DNA of 64,000 nucleotides from Haloplanus aerogenes (lineage in GTDB: Archaea > Halobacteriota > Halobacteria > Halobacteriales > Haloferacaceae): assembly GCF_003856835.1 (NCBI RefSeq), contig NZ_CP034145.1, positions 3,397,955 to 3,461,954 of the forward strand. Reading direction: 5' to 3'. Under the pieces are notes generated by a model. That model searched no databases. It was not told the DNA's origin and saw only the letters and a list, made by a program, of their open reading frames with translations. The translations under genes and the position numbers were made by a program. Below, piece after piece: positions 50,607-59,707 of the stretch. Numbering within the stretch: the stretch's first letter is position 1; each line of letters opens with the position of its first letter.

Positions 50607-51287
50607 CTACGGCGCCACGCCGACCGTCAGGAGCGTCCCCCACGTCCGGTAGCGGTCGACCATGTCCTCGCGGCGCTCCCAGTCTTCCGTGGGGAACGCG
50701 TCAGCCGGCGGAATCTCGATCTCGCGGTCGGGAATCGTATCCTGTTCGGCCACGTGGAGGCCCGCCTCGCGGAAGGCCTCGCGGTACTGCTGACGGTCCC
50801 ACAACTGCATGTCGACGCCGACTTGCTCCTGCCAGTGGTGGGTGTGTTCGCTCTCTTCGAAGAAGTTCACCGCGCAGAAGAACGTGCCGCCGGGGCGGAG
50901 GATGCGGCGGATTTCCCGGAGGACCGTGATGGGCTCTCGGGCGTAGTAGAACGCCTCCATCGACCACACGTGGTCGACGCTGTCGTCCCGGAAGGGGAGA
51001 TGCTGGAAGTCGCCGCGGAGGAAGTCGAGCAAATCGTCGTCGGTGTACGACCGCGCGTTGTGGACCATCTCGCCCGAGGCGTCGAGGCCGACGCTGTGGC
51101 CTACGTCCCGCGTCTCGCGGAGCGCGCGGAGCGCGTAGCCCGACCCGGTGCCGAGATCGAGTACCGTCTCGCCGGCTTCGACGGGCATCCGGGCGAGCGC
51201 GTGTTTGGCCGTGTGCCAGTGGCGCTCCTCCATGCCTCGATCTTTCCCGGCCGCCGCCCACCGATCGAATTCGGCTTGTACGCTCAT
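50607..51287 (-). CDS. Class I SAM-dependent methyltransferase
   Basis: 226-residue enzyme of the UbiE/Methyltransf_11 type. SAM motif I is VLDLGTGSGYALRALRE, acidic loop GLDASGEM, motif II/post-II DDSVDHVWSMEAFYYA and LRPGGTFFCAVNFFEESEHT. The N-terminal AGKDRGMEERHWHTAKHALA is shared with other haloarchaeal members of unknown substrate. Soluble, no signal peptide. Confidence 0.86.
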   Translation of the reverse strand: MSVQAEFDRWAAAGKDRGMEERHWHTAKHALARMPVEAGETVLDLGTGSGYALRALRETRDVGHSVGLDASGEMVHNARSYTDDDLLDFLRGDFQHLPFRDDSVDHVWSMEAFYYAREPITVLREIRRILRPGGTFFCAVNFFEESEHTHHWQEQVGVDMQLWDRQQYREAFREAGLHVAEQDTIPDREIEIPPADAFPTEDWERREDMVDRYRTWGTLLTVGVAP

Positions 51288-51336
51288 TGGCTACGCACGA
51301 GGACGTCGGGACACAAATCGCTACTGAAAGCCGGCG

Positions 51337-53721
51337 TCACCGCGACTCGCTCTCGGCCGTCGACGACGACCCGGAGTCGTTGGCCGGGCCGCGCCGCCGC
51401 CCCGTGAGGGCGCGGTAGACGGGGTAGATGTAGTCCTCGATGGGCCCGTGGACGCCGCGCGGACTCGCGTAGACGAGGACGGGCAGGTCGACGCCCTTGG
51501 CGAGTTCGATGACGCGATCCGGCGTACTCCCGAATATCCACCGCCGGAGCCGCCGGGTGCGGGTGGCGCCGATGATGAGGATGCCGCCGTTGTCGGCGGC
51601 GGTGGTGACGAGGCCCTCGGCGACGGTTGCGGCGGTGACGTTCTGCACCTCGACGGTGGAGACGCCGGAGAGCCGCGAGATGGTCGTCTCGGCGTTCTCC
51701 GCACGGCCGCGGGACCCCTCGGGCGTGACGTTGATCACGTGGAGTGCCGAGCCTTCCTGCCCCATCCGCTCGATCAGCGGCAGGAGGTCGAGGTGGTGCG
51801 GTCCCCCGCCAGCACCGATGTTGACGACGCTCGTGTCCGGGTCGGAGACGCCGCTGGCAAAGAGGACGCCACAGGGCGACGTGTACTCCACCTGCTCAGC
51901 GATCCCGGTGTGTTCCTCGGGGTAGCCCATGAGGATCAGGTCGGCGCCGTCGTCGCGGGCGGTCTGGACGATGTCGAAGGCAACGTCCTGACAGACGTGT
52001 CCCTCGACGGTGTAGTCGGCGTCGATATCCGCGTCCGCGAGCTGGGACTCGATGCGTTCGGTCCGCAGGCGGGCGGTGTCCTCGACGATCTCCCACGGCG
52101 TCTGGTCGGGTATGTGGGTGACGTTGACGACCTGTACGAGCGGGTCGTCGCTCCGGAGGCGACCGAGCGTCGCCGCGAGTTCGGTGTACTTCGCCGCCCG
52201 TTCCGGGCGCGCGACGGCGACGAGGATGCGGTGGCGCTCGCCCGCCGCTTCTTCCTCTCCGTCCGTCCCAGTGCCGGCCGCCGCACCCGTGGGTCGGGAC
52301 GCCGGCACCACCTGTTCGAACATCTCCTCGATGTCGGGCGCACCGCCCCAGACGAGGTACGCGACGAGCATCACGACCACGAGGAGGAGGCCGACGATCA
52401 CGCCCTTGACCGGGAGGTTGTAGATGAGCGCGATGTTGGCGAGGATGCCGAGGACCGGCACCACGGGGACGCCGGGCACGCGGAAGCCGCGTTCGAGGTC
52501 GGGGAAGCGCCGCCGGGAGTAGACGAGCGCGGCGTTGACGACGGAGAGCGGGAGGAGGAGGTTGAGCGTGGCGAACCCGGTCAGCGTCGTGAGACCGAGT
52601 TCGGTCAGGGTGAGACGACCGAGCGCCGGGAGGGAGACGGTGATGTCGACCGGTACGAGGCCGCCCTCCGCCGGAAAGAGGCCGATGAAGACGGCGATCA
52701 TGGCGACGATGGTGGTCGTCGTCGCCATCACGCTCCAGAACGGCGTGCCGTAGCGGGTGTGGATGCGGGAGAAGGGACGGGGCGCCTGCCCCTGTCGGCC
52801 CATCAACGAGCCGATGCCGCTGGCGGCGAGGATGCTGGCGTTCGAGGCGCTGACCATGCTGAACACTGCGCCGGCGACGATGAGCGAGCGGCCGAACGGA
52901 CCGAGGAAGCCGGCGGCGACGCGGCCCATCGCCGTCTCGCCCTCCTGGGCGATCACCTCGGCCGGGACGGGCGAGTTGACCATGGCGACGATGACGAAGG
53001 CGTAGAGGACGGTGACGGTGACGATGCTGGCGGCGATGGCCCGCGGGACGGTCTTGCGGGGTTCGATGATCTCGCCGGCGCTGGCGGCGATGGCGGAGAA
53101 GCCGAAGAAGGTGATGAACGCGAGGGCGGCGATGGTGACGATGCCGACGGCGTCGGTGGTGAACCGGGTGGCGAAGGTGTCGAGGGCGACGGTCGGGCCG
53201 CGGAAGGTGAACGCCCCGGCGACGAAGGCGACGAGGACGGCGACTTTCGCGCCGGTGACGAGGAGTTGGAACGTGCCGCTCTCCTCCGTACCGCGGGCGT
53301 TGAGGGTGCCGAGCAGAAGTGCCGCGACGACGCCCGTCGTGCCGTGCGGGAGGAAATGCAGGGATTCGGGGAGGATGAAGCGGAAGAACCACTCGTCCAT
53401 CGTCGCGAGGTAGAAGGCCGTCGTGCCGGTGTAGCCGAGAAAGAGCATGGCGCCGACGGCGTAGACGAGCGTCTCGTGGTCGAAGGTGCGGGCCGAAAAG
53501 AGATAGCCCCCGCCGTTCTCCGAGTAGATGGACGCGAACTCGGAGTAGGACGCGGCGGTCAGGCTGGCGACGATTGCGGCGAGAACGAAGGCGATAACGG
53601 CGCTACTGCCGATGGCGGCGACGGCGGTCCCGGAGAGCGAGAAGATACCCGCCGCGATCATCGTCCCCAGCCCAATCGCGAAGGCGATCTTGAAATCCAG
53701 CGTTCGTCTGTGCTCTACCAT
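51337..53721 (-). CDS. APC family permease fused to two universal stress domains
   Basis: 794-residue protein. The first part (about 1-440) is a twelve-span amino acid/polyamine/organocation permease starting KIAFAIGLGTMIAAGIFSLS, with FFGFSAIAASAGEIIEPRKT. After a linker (about 455-490) two UspA domains follow, about 490-625 and 635-770: ILVAVARPERAAKYTELAAT with GADLILMGYPEEHTG, and a second ending GGILIIGATRTRRLRRWIFG. The G-x2-G-x9-G(S/T) nucleotide loop is partial in both. Transports an amino acid or amine, probably gated by the Usp pair. Start is the ATG before VEHRRTLDF. Confidence 0.87.
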   Translation of the reverse strand: MVEHRRTLDFKIAFAIGLGTMIAAGIFSLSGTAVAAIGSSAVIAFVLAAIVASLTAASYSEFASIYSENGGGYLFSARTFDHETLVYAVGAMLFLGYTGTTAFYLATMDEWFFRFILPESLHFLPHGTTGVVAALLLGTLNARGTEESGTFQLLVTGAKVAVLVAFVAGAFTFRGPTVALDTFATRFTTDAVGIVTIAALAFITFFGFSAIAASAGEIIEPRKTVPRAIAASIVTVTVLYAFVIVAMVNSPVPAEVIAQEGETAMGRVAAGFLGPFGRSLIVAGAVFSMVSASNASILAASGIGSLMGRQGQAPRPFSRIHTRYGTPFWSVMATTTTIVAMIAVFIGLFPAEGGLVPVDITVSLPALGRLTLTELGLTTLTGFATLNLLLPLSVVNAALVYSRRRFPDLERGFRVPGVPVVPVLGILANIALIYNLPVKGVIVGLLLVVVMLVAYLVWGGAPDIEEMFEQVVPASRPTGAAAGTGTDGEEEAAGERHRILVAVARPERAAKYTELAATLGRLRSDDPLVQVVNVTHIPDQTPWEIVEDTARLRTERIESQLADADIDADYTVEGHVCQDVAFDIVQTARDDGADLILMGYPEEHTGIAEQVEYTSPCGVLFASGVSDPDTSVVNIGAGGGPHHLDLLPLIERMGQEGSALHVINVTPEGSRGRAENAETTISRLSGVSTVEVQNVTAATVAEGLVTTAADNGGILIIGATRTRRLRRWIFGSTPDRVIELAKGVDLPVLVYASPRGVHGPIEDYIYPVYRALTGRRRGPANDSGSSSTAESESR

Positions 53722-53784
53722 CACGCCCACCTCCCCCGCCAGTCGTCAAAAATGCAAGGGGTGATTGTCGAACTGTTACTGCGA

Positions 53785-54303
53785 CTACAACAGCCCCTTG
53801 ACGGTGTTGATGACCGTCCACGTCGCCTGCTTGACGATCTTGCCGTCCTCGCCGTTGATGACGATTCCCTGGACGGTGCCGCCAGTCCGTTTGCCGGTCC
53901 GGACCGCGTCGACGAACGGGGGCACGGGGTTGTCACGCGCGACCAGCTCCTCCGCCGTCCCGCGGGTCATCTCCATCTTCAGACTCGCGTCGTCACGCCG
54001 TGACTGCCGGAGGTCACCGATGGTCCCGTCGGGGCGCATGTAGAAGGAGAAGGCCACGTCGGTGTTGACGAAGTAGACGTTGACGACGTTGCCTTTGAGC
54101 TGGTTGTACACCTGCCGTTCGGCGAAGTTCATCTCGGCGTCGGTGACGTTGGCGTTGTACCGCGACTGCATGTCCTGCAGGTCGGCAAAGAGGTCGTCGG
54201 CCCACGCGGGCTGGTCGGACTGAGCGGTGACGGGCGCCGCGCCGACAGCCAGCGCGAGGGTGACGAGGAGGGCAACGGCGACGCGTCCGGTGATCGATAC
54301 CAT
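53785..54303 (-). CDS. Exported protein of unknown function
   Basis: 172-residue protein with a clear Sec signal (MVSITGRVAVALLVTLALAV, cleavage near PVTAQ) and a mature alpha/beta domain: YNQLKGNVVNVYFVNTDVAF, SFYMRPDGTIGDLRQSRRDD and a C-terminal DGKIVKQATWTVINTVKGLL. The mature part has no Cys and is less acidic than cytosolic neighbours. A helix-grip or SCP2-like sterol-carrier fold seems possible from the strand/helix order, but I do not recognise the family. Confidence 0.72.
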   Translation of the reverse strand: MVSITGRVAVALLVTLALAVGAAPVTAQSDQPAWADDLFADLQDMQSRYNANVTDAEMNFAERQVYNQLKGNVVNVYFVNTDVAFSFYMRPDGTIGDLRQSRRDDASLKMEMTRGTAEELVARDNPVPPFVDAVRTGKRTGGTVQGIVINGEDGKIVKQATWTVINTVKGLL

Positions 54304-54378
54304 ACTACACCAATCGCGACCGGTGTATTTGGGGGTTGGGGCGACCGTCTCAGTCGTGATAAATGCGCCGAGAGCGCC

Positions 54379-55494
54379 TCACTCCGCCGTCGCCGTCCGA
54401 ATCTCCTCGACGGACGCGTTCGTCTTGAACGCCGTGCCGTGGTAGTGGGCGCGCGACGCCGTGTAGCCGGCCGCCCGAAGGTCGGCGAGGAAGTCGTCCA
54501 TCGCGGGTGCCGACCGGGTCCACTCCTTGCAGAGGCGGTGCTGATCGTAGTGGGTGGGTTCGTCGAGTTCCGTCTCCAGCGTGTCGAGCATCCGGCGGGC
54601 GCGCGCCGCCTCGCCCATCTCGTCGGTGACGTGTTCCCGTACCGCCGCGACGAAGTCGGGGTCGCGGATGGCGCCGAGCCAGAGCGGGCCGGCGGTAACC
54701 ACCCGATTGCTCCCGCAGGCCGGGCAGTCGTCCGGTGGGTGGGTGATCAGCCCCCACTCCGCCTCGCGGGTGAGGCAGTCCTCGCAGTGGTGGACGTAGC
54801 CGAGTTCGTCGATACACGCGTCGGCCTCGGTCGCGCGGCCGTCGAGTTCGAGGTACGTGCGAGCGTAGTGGCGGGAGACGTGCGAGCAGATGGGCCGGGC
54901 GGCGGTGTCGTAGCGCGCGGCGGTGCGGACGAGCGCGGAGAGGAGGACGCGAAGCCCCATCTCGGGGTGGTAGTCGGTGTTCCGGGGGACGGCGCTGTAG
55001 GAGCGGACGCCGCTCTCGAAGTGAGCACCACAGAGCGGCGCGGTGTCGGTGGCCGTGACACAGACCAAGTCGCGCGTGTTCGAAAAGGCGGCGTCGGCGA
55101 AGGGGATGGGCGTGCCGAACGGGTCGATGTCGACCACGTCGACGGTGGAGTCGTGCATCTGAACGTTGGCGTCGCGTTCGACGGCGGTGATGGAGAGGTC
55201 GTTGCGCGCGGCGTTCTCGCGGGCGAGGGCGACGGCGTCGGGGTCGGTGTCGACGGCGGTCACGTCCCAGCCCTCGCTCGCGGCGCGGCAGGCGCGGACG
55301 CCGCTCGCGGTCATGGCGTCGAGATACGTCTCGGCGCGGGATTCGCGCTCGCGGTAGGCCCGGAGCACGGCCACGGTCACGTCGCGGTTCAGTTCCTGTG
55401 TGGGGTTGTAGAAGACGCCCTCACCGCGGCCCTCGCTCGCGCCGTCGCGGGCGTCGGGCACCTCGAACTCGACTCCACCCTCGGTGACGCGCAT
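54379..55494 (-). CDS. trm1: tRNA (guanine26-N2)-dimethyltransferase Trm1
   Basis: 371-residue SAM enzyme that dimethylates G26 of tRNA. Trm1 hallmarks: [20 protein letters not shown] at the N terminus, SAM site [35 protein letters not shown] (catalytic DPFG), and the C-terminal zinc-binding cysteines YVHHCEDC and CPACGSNR. Gene length is normal for archaea. Start is the ATG before [10 protein letters not shown]; the open frame upstream overlaps the nirK-like gene in another frame and is not coding. Confidence 0.95.
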   Translation of the reverse strand: MRVTEGGVEFEVPDARDGASEGRGEGVFYNPTQELNRDVTVAVLRAYRERESRAETYLDAMTASGVRACRAASEGWDVTAVDTDPDAVALARENAARNDLSITAVERDANVQMHDSTVDVVDIDPFGTPIPFADAAFSNTRDLVCVTATDTAPLCGAHFESGVRSYSAVPRNTDYHPEMGLRVLLSALVRTAARYDTAARPICSHVSRHYARTYLELDGRATEADACIDELGYVHHCEDCLTREAEWGLITHPPDDCPACGSNRVVTAGPLWLGAIRDPDFVAAVREHVTDEMGEAARARRMLDTLETELDEPTHYDQHRLCKEWTRSAPAMDDFLADLRAAGYTASRAHYHGTAFKTNASVEEIRTATAE

Positions 55495-55538
55495 GGGGTG
55501 AGTGGACGGGGCGGGGCGAAAAGGGTCGTGGTTCGCCG

Positions 55539-56996
55539 CTATCCGACGACGACGGCACCCTTCATGCCCATCGCCTTGTGGGGCATGCAGTAGTACTTCG
55601 TCGTCCCGGGGGCGTCGAACGTCTGCGCGAAGGTGTGGCCGGCGTCGGCAGTCATCTGGCTGGCGAAGGAGCCGCCGTCGGCGCGCACGTCGTGGCTGCC
55701 GCCCTCGCCGGTCCACTCCCAGCGGACGGTCGTGCCGGGGGAGACGCTGACGGCGGCGGGACCGTAGCCGAACCCGCCGCCGTTGGCCTGCGAGCCAACC
55801 TGCACCGTGACCTCGTCCTCGCCGGTCCGGTCGACGGGGCCGTCGTAGTTCTCCACGTCGTCGAACCAGCCGTCGAAGTCGCCGGCGGGTTGCGTCGACG
55901 CCGCGGCCGCGGCTTCCTCACCGGCGTCGAACACGTCCGGGTTCGCGGGACCCTGCACGTCGATGACGGCGAGCGCACCCTTCCGGGCGACCCGCGACAG
56001 AGCGTGGTCGACGAGCTTGATCGGGCCGGGGACGGGAGTGTGGAGCGTTGCGATGGTCGTCGATCCCGGCAACACGGGCGTCGTCTGGACGTTCCGGTGG
56101 ACATCGCTCCCGATGCCACCCTGCGGGTAGACTTCGTCCCAGACCGAGCCGATGGGGTGGAACGAACTGAGGAAGTTCGGCCCGCCCACTGCGTAGTAGA
56201 TCCGGGCCGTCTCGTCGGTCCCCATCTGCATCTCGTTGTAGCCGTCGGGGCCGATACCGTACTTCTCGCCGTTGATGAGGACGTACGTCGGCTCCTCGGC
56301 GGCCATGGCCTCGAAGTCGAAGTCGTGGTGACCCTGCTCGCCAGCGTCGCCCGCCGTGTAGAGTTCGTGCTGCCCGAGGTAGAACTCGTGGTCCACCGCC
56401 GGGAGGCCCTCCTCGGGTTCGATCAGGATGGCACCGAACATCCCGCTGGAGATGTGGTAATCCAGATTCGGGACGGCACAGTGGTAGACGAACAGGCCGG
56501 GGTAGGTCGCCTTGAACGTGAACGTCTTCGTCTCGCCGGGGGAGACCATCGACGCCTCCGCGCCGCCACCGGGGCCGCGCACGGCGTGTAAGTCGACGTT
56601 GTGCGGCATCGAGTTGGACGGGTCGCTCGTGACGGTCATCTCGACGTGGTCACCGACGCGAGCGCGGATCAGCGGGCCGGGAACCCGGCCGTCGAAGGTC
56701 ATGAACGTGTACGTGACGCCGGGTTCGACTTCGGCGACGAGTTCGCGGGTCGTCAGTTCGACGCGAACGGTCTCGGGGTCGTCGCGGTCGATCGGCGGCG
56801 GGATGGCGGTCGGGTTGGCGGCGATACGGTCGACGTCGAGTTGGCGTGCGGGATTCATGGCTGGGGAGCGGGGAGCGGTTTCGGCGGCTACACTGTCGGC
56901 TCTGGGGGCACCGAGACAGCCGGCAACGGCCGTCGCGCCGGTCGCACCGAGTGCCTGCAGAACGCGTCGTCGGGTGGTGGCTGGAACGGAACTCAT
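55539..56996 (-). CDS. nirK: Copper nitrite reductase fused to a halocyanin domain
   Basis: 485-residue exported enzyme reducing nitrite to NO. Twin-Arg/lipobox start [20 protein letters not shown] (Cys27). Two cupredoxin domains form NirK (about 75-355): type-1 copper ligands H132, C173, H181, M186 ([24 protein letters not shown]) and type-2 ligands H137, H172 and H280 ([13 protein letters not shown]). A linker (about 355-400) leads to a third cupredoxin (about 400-485) with H435, C470, H473, M478 ([11 protein letters not shown]), i.e. a halocyanin electron donor on the same chain. No other denitrification gene is next to it. Expression control is not visible. Confidence 0.92.
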   Translation of the reverse strand: MSSVPATTRRRVLQALGATGATAVAGCLGAPRADSVAAETAPRSPAMNPARQLDVDRIAANPTAIPPPIDRDDPETVRVELTTRELVAEVEPGVTYTFMTFDGRVPGPLIRARVGDHVEMTVTSDPSNSMPHNVDLHAVRGPGGGAEASMVSPGETKTFTFKATYPGLFVYHCAVPNLDYHISSGMFGAILIEPEEGLPAVDHEFYLGQHELYTAGDAGEQGHHDFDFEAMAAEEPTYVLINGEKYGIGPDGYNEMQMGTDETARIYYAVGGPNFLSSFHPIGSVWDEVYPQGGIGSDVHRNVQTTPVLPGSTTIATLHTPVPGPIKLVDHALSRVARKGALAVIDVQGPANPDVFDAGEEAAAAASTQPAGDFDGWFDDVENYDGPVDRTGEDEVTVQVGSQANGGGFGYGPAAVSVSPGTTVRWEWTGEGGSHDVRADGGSFASQMTADAGHTFAQTFDAPGTTKYYCMPHKAMGMKGAVVVG

Positions 56997-57160
56997 GGGT
57001 GTTTCTACAGGTGTACCGACGTGACGGGTAGATAAAGCGAGAGTAGCCGATTCCCGGATGTGGAGAAACGGTAGCCTGCGGCCGTCGTCCGACGCCCGTC
57101 GTGCAGTCGTCGTGCGACCGACCGAACGCCTTTAGACGCCGAGGCCCAACGGTTGGCGTC

Positions 57161-57508
57161 GTGAGCGAGGAGGAGGACTGGCGTGCGGCGCTCTCGGCGG
57201 CCGGAGAGCTATCCGGACCCATCGTCGACGCCATCCTCTCGGTCCACGGTGACCGGGGCCAGCGTGCCATCGAAGCCGTCTCCGAGGAGCGGGTGAAACA
57301 GTACCGGGACTTCACCGTCGTCGTCGGCCACGAGGACGAGTACATAATCGAGGACGGCGGCTGTACCTGCAAGGACGCGGAGTACAACCTCGACACCGCC
57401 GACCCGACCCAGCGGTGCTGGCACGCGCTGGCCGTCGACATCGCGGAACGGGTCGACGCCGTCGACCACCACGACATGTGGTACTCCGAGGTGCGGGAGT
57501 TCCTGTAG
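57161..57508 (+). CDS. SWIM zinc-finger protein
   Basis: 115-residue protein with a SWIM motif CxCx(n)CxH: GGCTCKDAEYNLD then QRCWHALAVDI (two Cys, later Cys and His), which binds zinc and usually DNA or protein. N-terminal half is helical (GPIVDAILSVHGDRGQRAIE). It starts with GTG; TTTAGA about 27-30 nt upstream at 57131 is the likely TATA box, excluding the longer frame. Haloarchaeal stand-alone SWIM proteins have no assigned role. The acyl-CoA dehydrogenase gene follows after 41 bp. Confidence 0.82.
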   Translation: MSEEEDWRAALSAAGELSGPIVDAILSVHGDRGQRAIEAVSEERVKQYRDFTVVVGHEDEYIIEDGGCTCKDAEYNLDTADPTQRCWHALAVDIAERVDAVDHHDMWYSEVREFL

Positions 57509-57549
57509 CGGGAGCGAAGGGTTTTGCTCCCGGGGCACCCAGCCCCGCC

Positions 57550-58710
57550 ATGCTCGACTACGTCGACCTAGAGGCCGACCTCGACGAGGAGGAACGGCTG
57601 ATTCGCGACACTGCCCGCCGGTTCGTCGACCGGGAGGTCCGCCCCGACATCGCCGATCACTTCTTGGAGGGCACCTTCCCGACCGACCTCATTCCCGAGA
57701 TGGGCGAACTGGGGTTCTACGCGCCGAACCTCGACGGCTACGGCCTGCCGAACGTGAGCGAGCGGGCGTACGGCCTGCTGATGCAGGAACTCGAAGCCGG
57801 CGACTCCGGCCTGCGCTCGATGGCGAGTGTGCAGGGCGCGCTGGTGATGTACCCCATCCACGCGTACGGGACGGCCGAGCAGAAAGAGCGGTGGCTCCCG
57901 GCGCTGGGACGGGGCGAGGCGGTCGGCTGTTTCGGCCTCACGGAACCCGAACACGGGTCGAATCCGACGGCCATGGCGACCCACGCGGAGCGCGACGGCG
58001 ACGGCTACCGGCTCACGGGGTCGAAGACGTGGATCACCAACGCCCCCATCGCGGACGTGGCGGTGGTGTGGGCGCGTGACCGGAGCGCCGAGGACGAACC
58101 GGTGCGGGGCTTCCTCGTCGAGACCGACCGCGACGGGGTCGAGACGCCGGCGATTCACGAGAAACTCTCCTTGCGCGCGTCGATCACGGGTGAGATCAGC
58201 CTCCGGGACGCGTGGGTGCCCGAAGAAGACGTGCTGACGGTGGAGGGGATGAAAGGGCCGCTCTCCTGTCTCACACAGGCACGCTACGGCATCGCGTGGG
58301 GAGCGGTCGGCGCCGCCCGCGACTGCTTCGAGACGGCCCGCGAGTACGCCACGGAACGCGAACAGTTCGGGCGACCCATCGGTGGCTTTCAACTGCAACA
58401 GGAGAAACTGGCCGAGATGGCGACCCGCATCACGACGGCGCAACTGCTGGCCCACCGGCTCGCCGAGTTGAAAGAACGGGGCGACCTGCGGCCCCAGCAG
58501 GTGTCGATGGCCAAGCGTAACAACGTCCGGATGGCCCGCGAGGAGTCACGGGTGGCCCGGGAGATTCTCGGCGGCAACGGCATCACGGCCGACTACCCGC
58601 CGATGCGCCACCTGGCCAACATGGAGACTGTGTACACCTACGAGGGGACCCACGACATCCACTCGCTGATCCTCGGCGAGGATCTGACGGGACTGTCGGC
58701 CTTCCAATAA
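57550..58710 (+). CDS. Acyl-CoA dehydrogenase, glutaryl-CoA dehydrogenase-like
   Basis: 386-residue flavoenzyme oxidising acyl-CoA esters. Signatures: CFGLTEPEHGSNP (FAD site), GSKTWITNAPIADV, ARYGIAWGAVGAARDCFE, and the C-terminal ETVYTYEGTHDIHSLILGED, whose Glu is the catalytic base; the TYEGTHDIH context is that of glutaryl-CoA dehydrogenases, which also decarboxylate. Whether decarboxylation occurs is not decidable here. Start is the ATG before LDYVDLEA; in-frame codons upstream overlap the SWIM gene in another frame. Confidence 0.9.
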   Translation: MLDYVDLEADLDEEERLIRDTARRFVDREVRPDIADHFLEGTFPTDLIPEMGELGFYAPNLDGYGLPNVSERAYGLLMQELEAGDSGLRSMASVQGALVMYPIHAYGTAEQKERWLPALGRGEAVGCFGLTEPEHGSNPTAMATHAERDGDGYRLTGSKTWITNAPIADVAVVWARDRSAEDEPVRGFLVETDRDGVETPAIHEKLSLRASITGEISLRDAWVPEEDVLTVEGMKGPLSCLTQARYGIAWGAVGAARDCFETAREYATEREQFGRPIGGFQLQQEKLAEMATRITTAQLLAHRLAELKERGDLRPQQVSMAKRNNVRMAREESRVAREILGGNGITADYPPMRHLANMETVYTYEGTHDIHSLILGEDLTGLSAFQ

Positions 58711-58788
58711 GTTTCGGGGTCGTGCGCGATTCGCACACGACGGGGAGGGCCACAAGGGTCTCATACACCTACGTCGAAGTGACTGACC

Positions 58789-59085
58789 ATGTCCCCGACT
58801 TGCCACGGTCCCGACGGCCTCGACTGCTCCCGTGAGGAGGCGTGGGTGCTCCACGCCGCGGTGCTGGACCACGTGGAGCGTCTCGTCGCGGCCGACCGCT
58901 CGCCCGACCGGGCCATGGCGGTTCTCGACCGGGTCGAGGCGGGTGAACGGCTCGACGCGACCGACCGCGAACTCGTCCGCAACGCGCTCGCGGCGTATCT
59001 GGACGACGCGCCCGAACGCGACCGGGGCGCGGTGCGGGAGATGCTCGCCACCCTCTCGACCCGTCAGGCCTCGTCGAGCCAGTAG
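58789..59085 (+). CDS. Small helical haloarchaeal protein
   Basis: 98-residue protein beginning MSPTCHGPDGLDCSREEAWV with two Cys near the N terminus and then a helical bundle (LHAAVLDHVERLVAADRSPD, ATDRELVRNALAAYLDDAPE). Resembles a conserved haloarchaeal family (DUF7853-like) without function. The 3' end overlaps the convergent cupin gene by 22 bp. Confidence 0.72.
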   Translation: MSPTCHGPDGLDCSREEAWVLHAAVLDHVERLVAADRSPDRAMAVLDRVEAGERLDATDRELVRNALAAYLDDAPERDRGAVREMLATLSTRQASSSQ

Positions 59086-59543
59086 TCCACGTCGTCGTCC
59101 CGGCGGTAGTAGCCCGCGACCGTCCGCGGGTCGTCGCTGCCGGGTGCCGACCCCGCGTAGATGCCGATTTTCCCCGAATCGGGATAGACCGTCACGTCCG
59201 GATCGTCCATCGTCGAGAGCGCCAGATAGCGGAGGGTGTCGTCGCCGTCGTTGATGACGCGATGACCGCCCTCCTCGCCGACCGGGAAGGTCACGTAGTC
59301 GCCCGGTTCGAGCGGATCGGTGCCGTCGGCAGTGCGGAGCCGTCCCGTCCCCGCGAGGACGTACATCGCCTCCTCGTTGCCGGTGTGGAAGTGGAAGGGC
59401 CACGACTTCTTGCCGGGCGGGAGTTCGTACAGCGAACAGCCGAGTTGGTCGCCGCCGGCGGCGGCCGCGAGGCGCTTGCGGCGAAATCCCGTCTCCTCGC
59501 GGTCGGTCACGTCCCAGTCGAGGTCGGCTTCGTTGACGCGCAT
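59064..59543 (-). CDS. Cupin domain protein
   Basis: 159-residue single cupin. Metal ligands fit the cupin motifs: PFHFHTGNEEAMYVLAGTGR (two His, Glu) and GDYVTFPVGEEGGHRVIND (late His). The flanks ELPPGKKSWP and YYRRDDDVDYWLDEA are found in cupins of unknown substrate in haloarchaea. Cytosolic. Start is the ATG before RVNEADLDWD; 29 upstream codons are Pro/Ser-rich and unlikely. Confidence 0.85.
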   Translation of the reverse strand: MRVNEADLDWDVTDREETGFRRKRLAAAAGGDQLGCSLYELPPGKKSWPFHFHTGNEEAMYVLAGTGRLRTADGTDPLEPGDYVTFPVGEEGGHRVINDGDDTLRYLALSTMDDPDVTVYPDSGKIGIYAGSAPGSDDPRTVAGYYRRDDDVDYWLDEA

Positions 59544-59678
59544 GGTGGACAAGTCGGGCGCTGACGGCAAAATGTCGGGGGGCGTCGGCGGCGCGGATCG
59601 ATGTGTGTCGGGAGGCATCGGACGACCCACGTGCGATCACCTGCCGGGGACGGAGCGGTGTAGCGAGGGAAATATATA

Positions 59679-59699
59679 ACACTATAGAGTGCTATGTGT
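59679..59699. promoter_or_regulatory. Inverted repeat at the MFS promoter
   Basis: ACAC-T-ATAG-agtg-CTAT-GTGT: the arms ACAC/GTGT and ATAG/CTAT pair with one bulged T. It begins at the end of the TATA box TATATAA (59673-59679) and covers the expected transcription start, about 10-30 nt before the ATG at 59708. Good position for a repressor. Confidence 0.5.
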
Positions 59700-59707
59700 G
59701 GTAAGTG

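Noticed and set aside
51448..54003. 851-codon plus-strand ORF opposite the APC-Usp gene
   Set aside because: Repetitive Asp/Gly/Arg shadow of a membrane protein gene; no start signal and no family resemblance.
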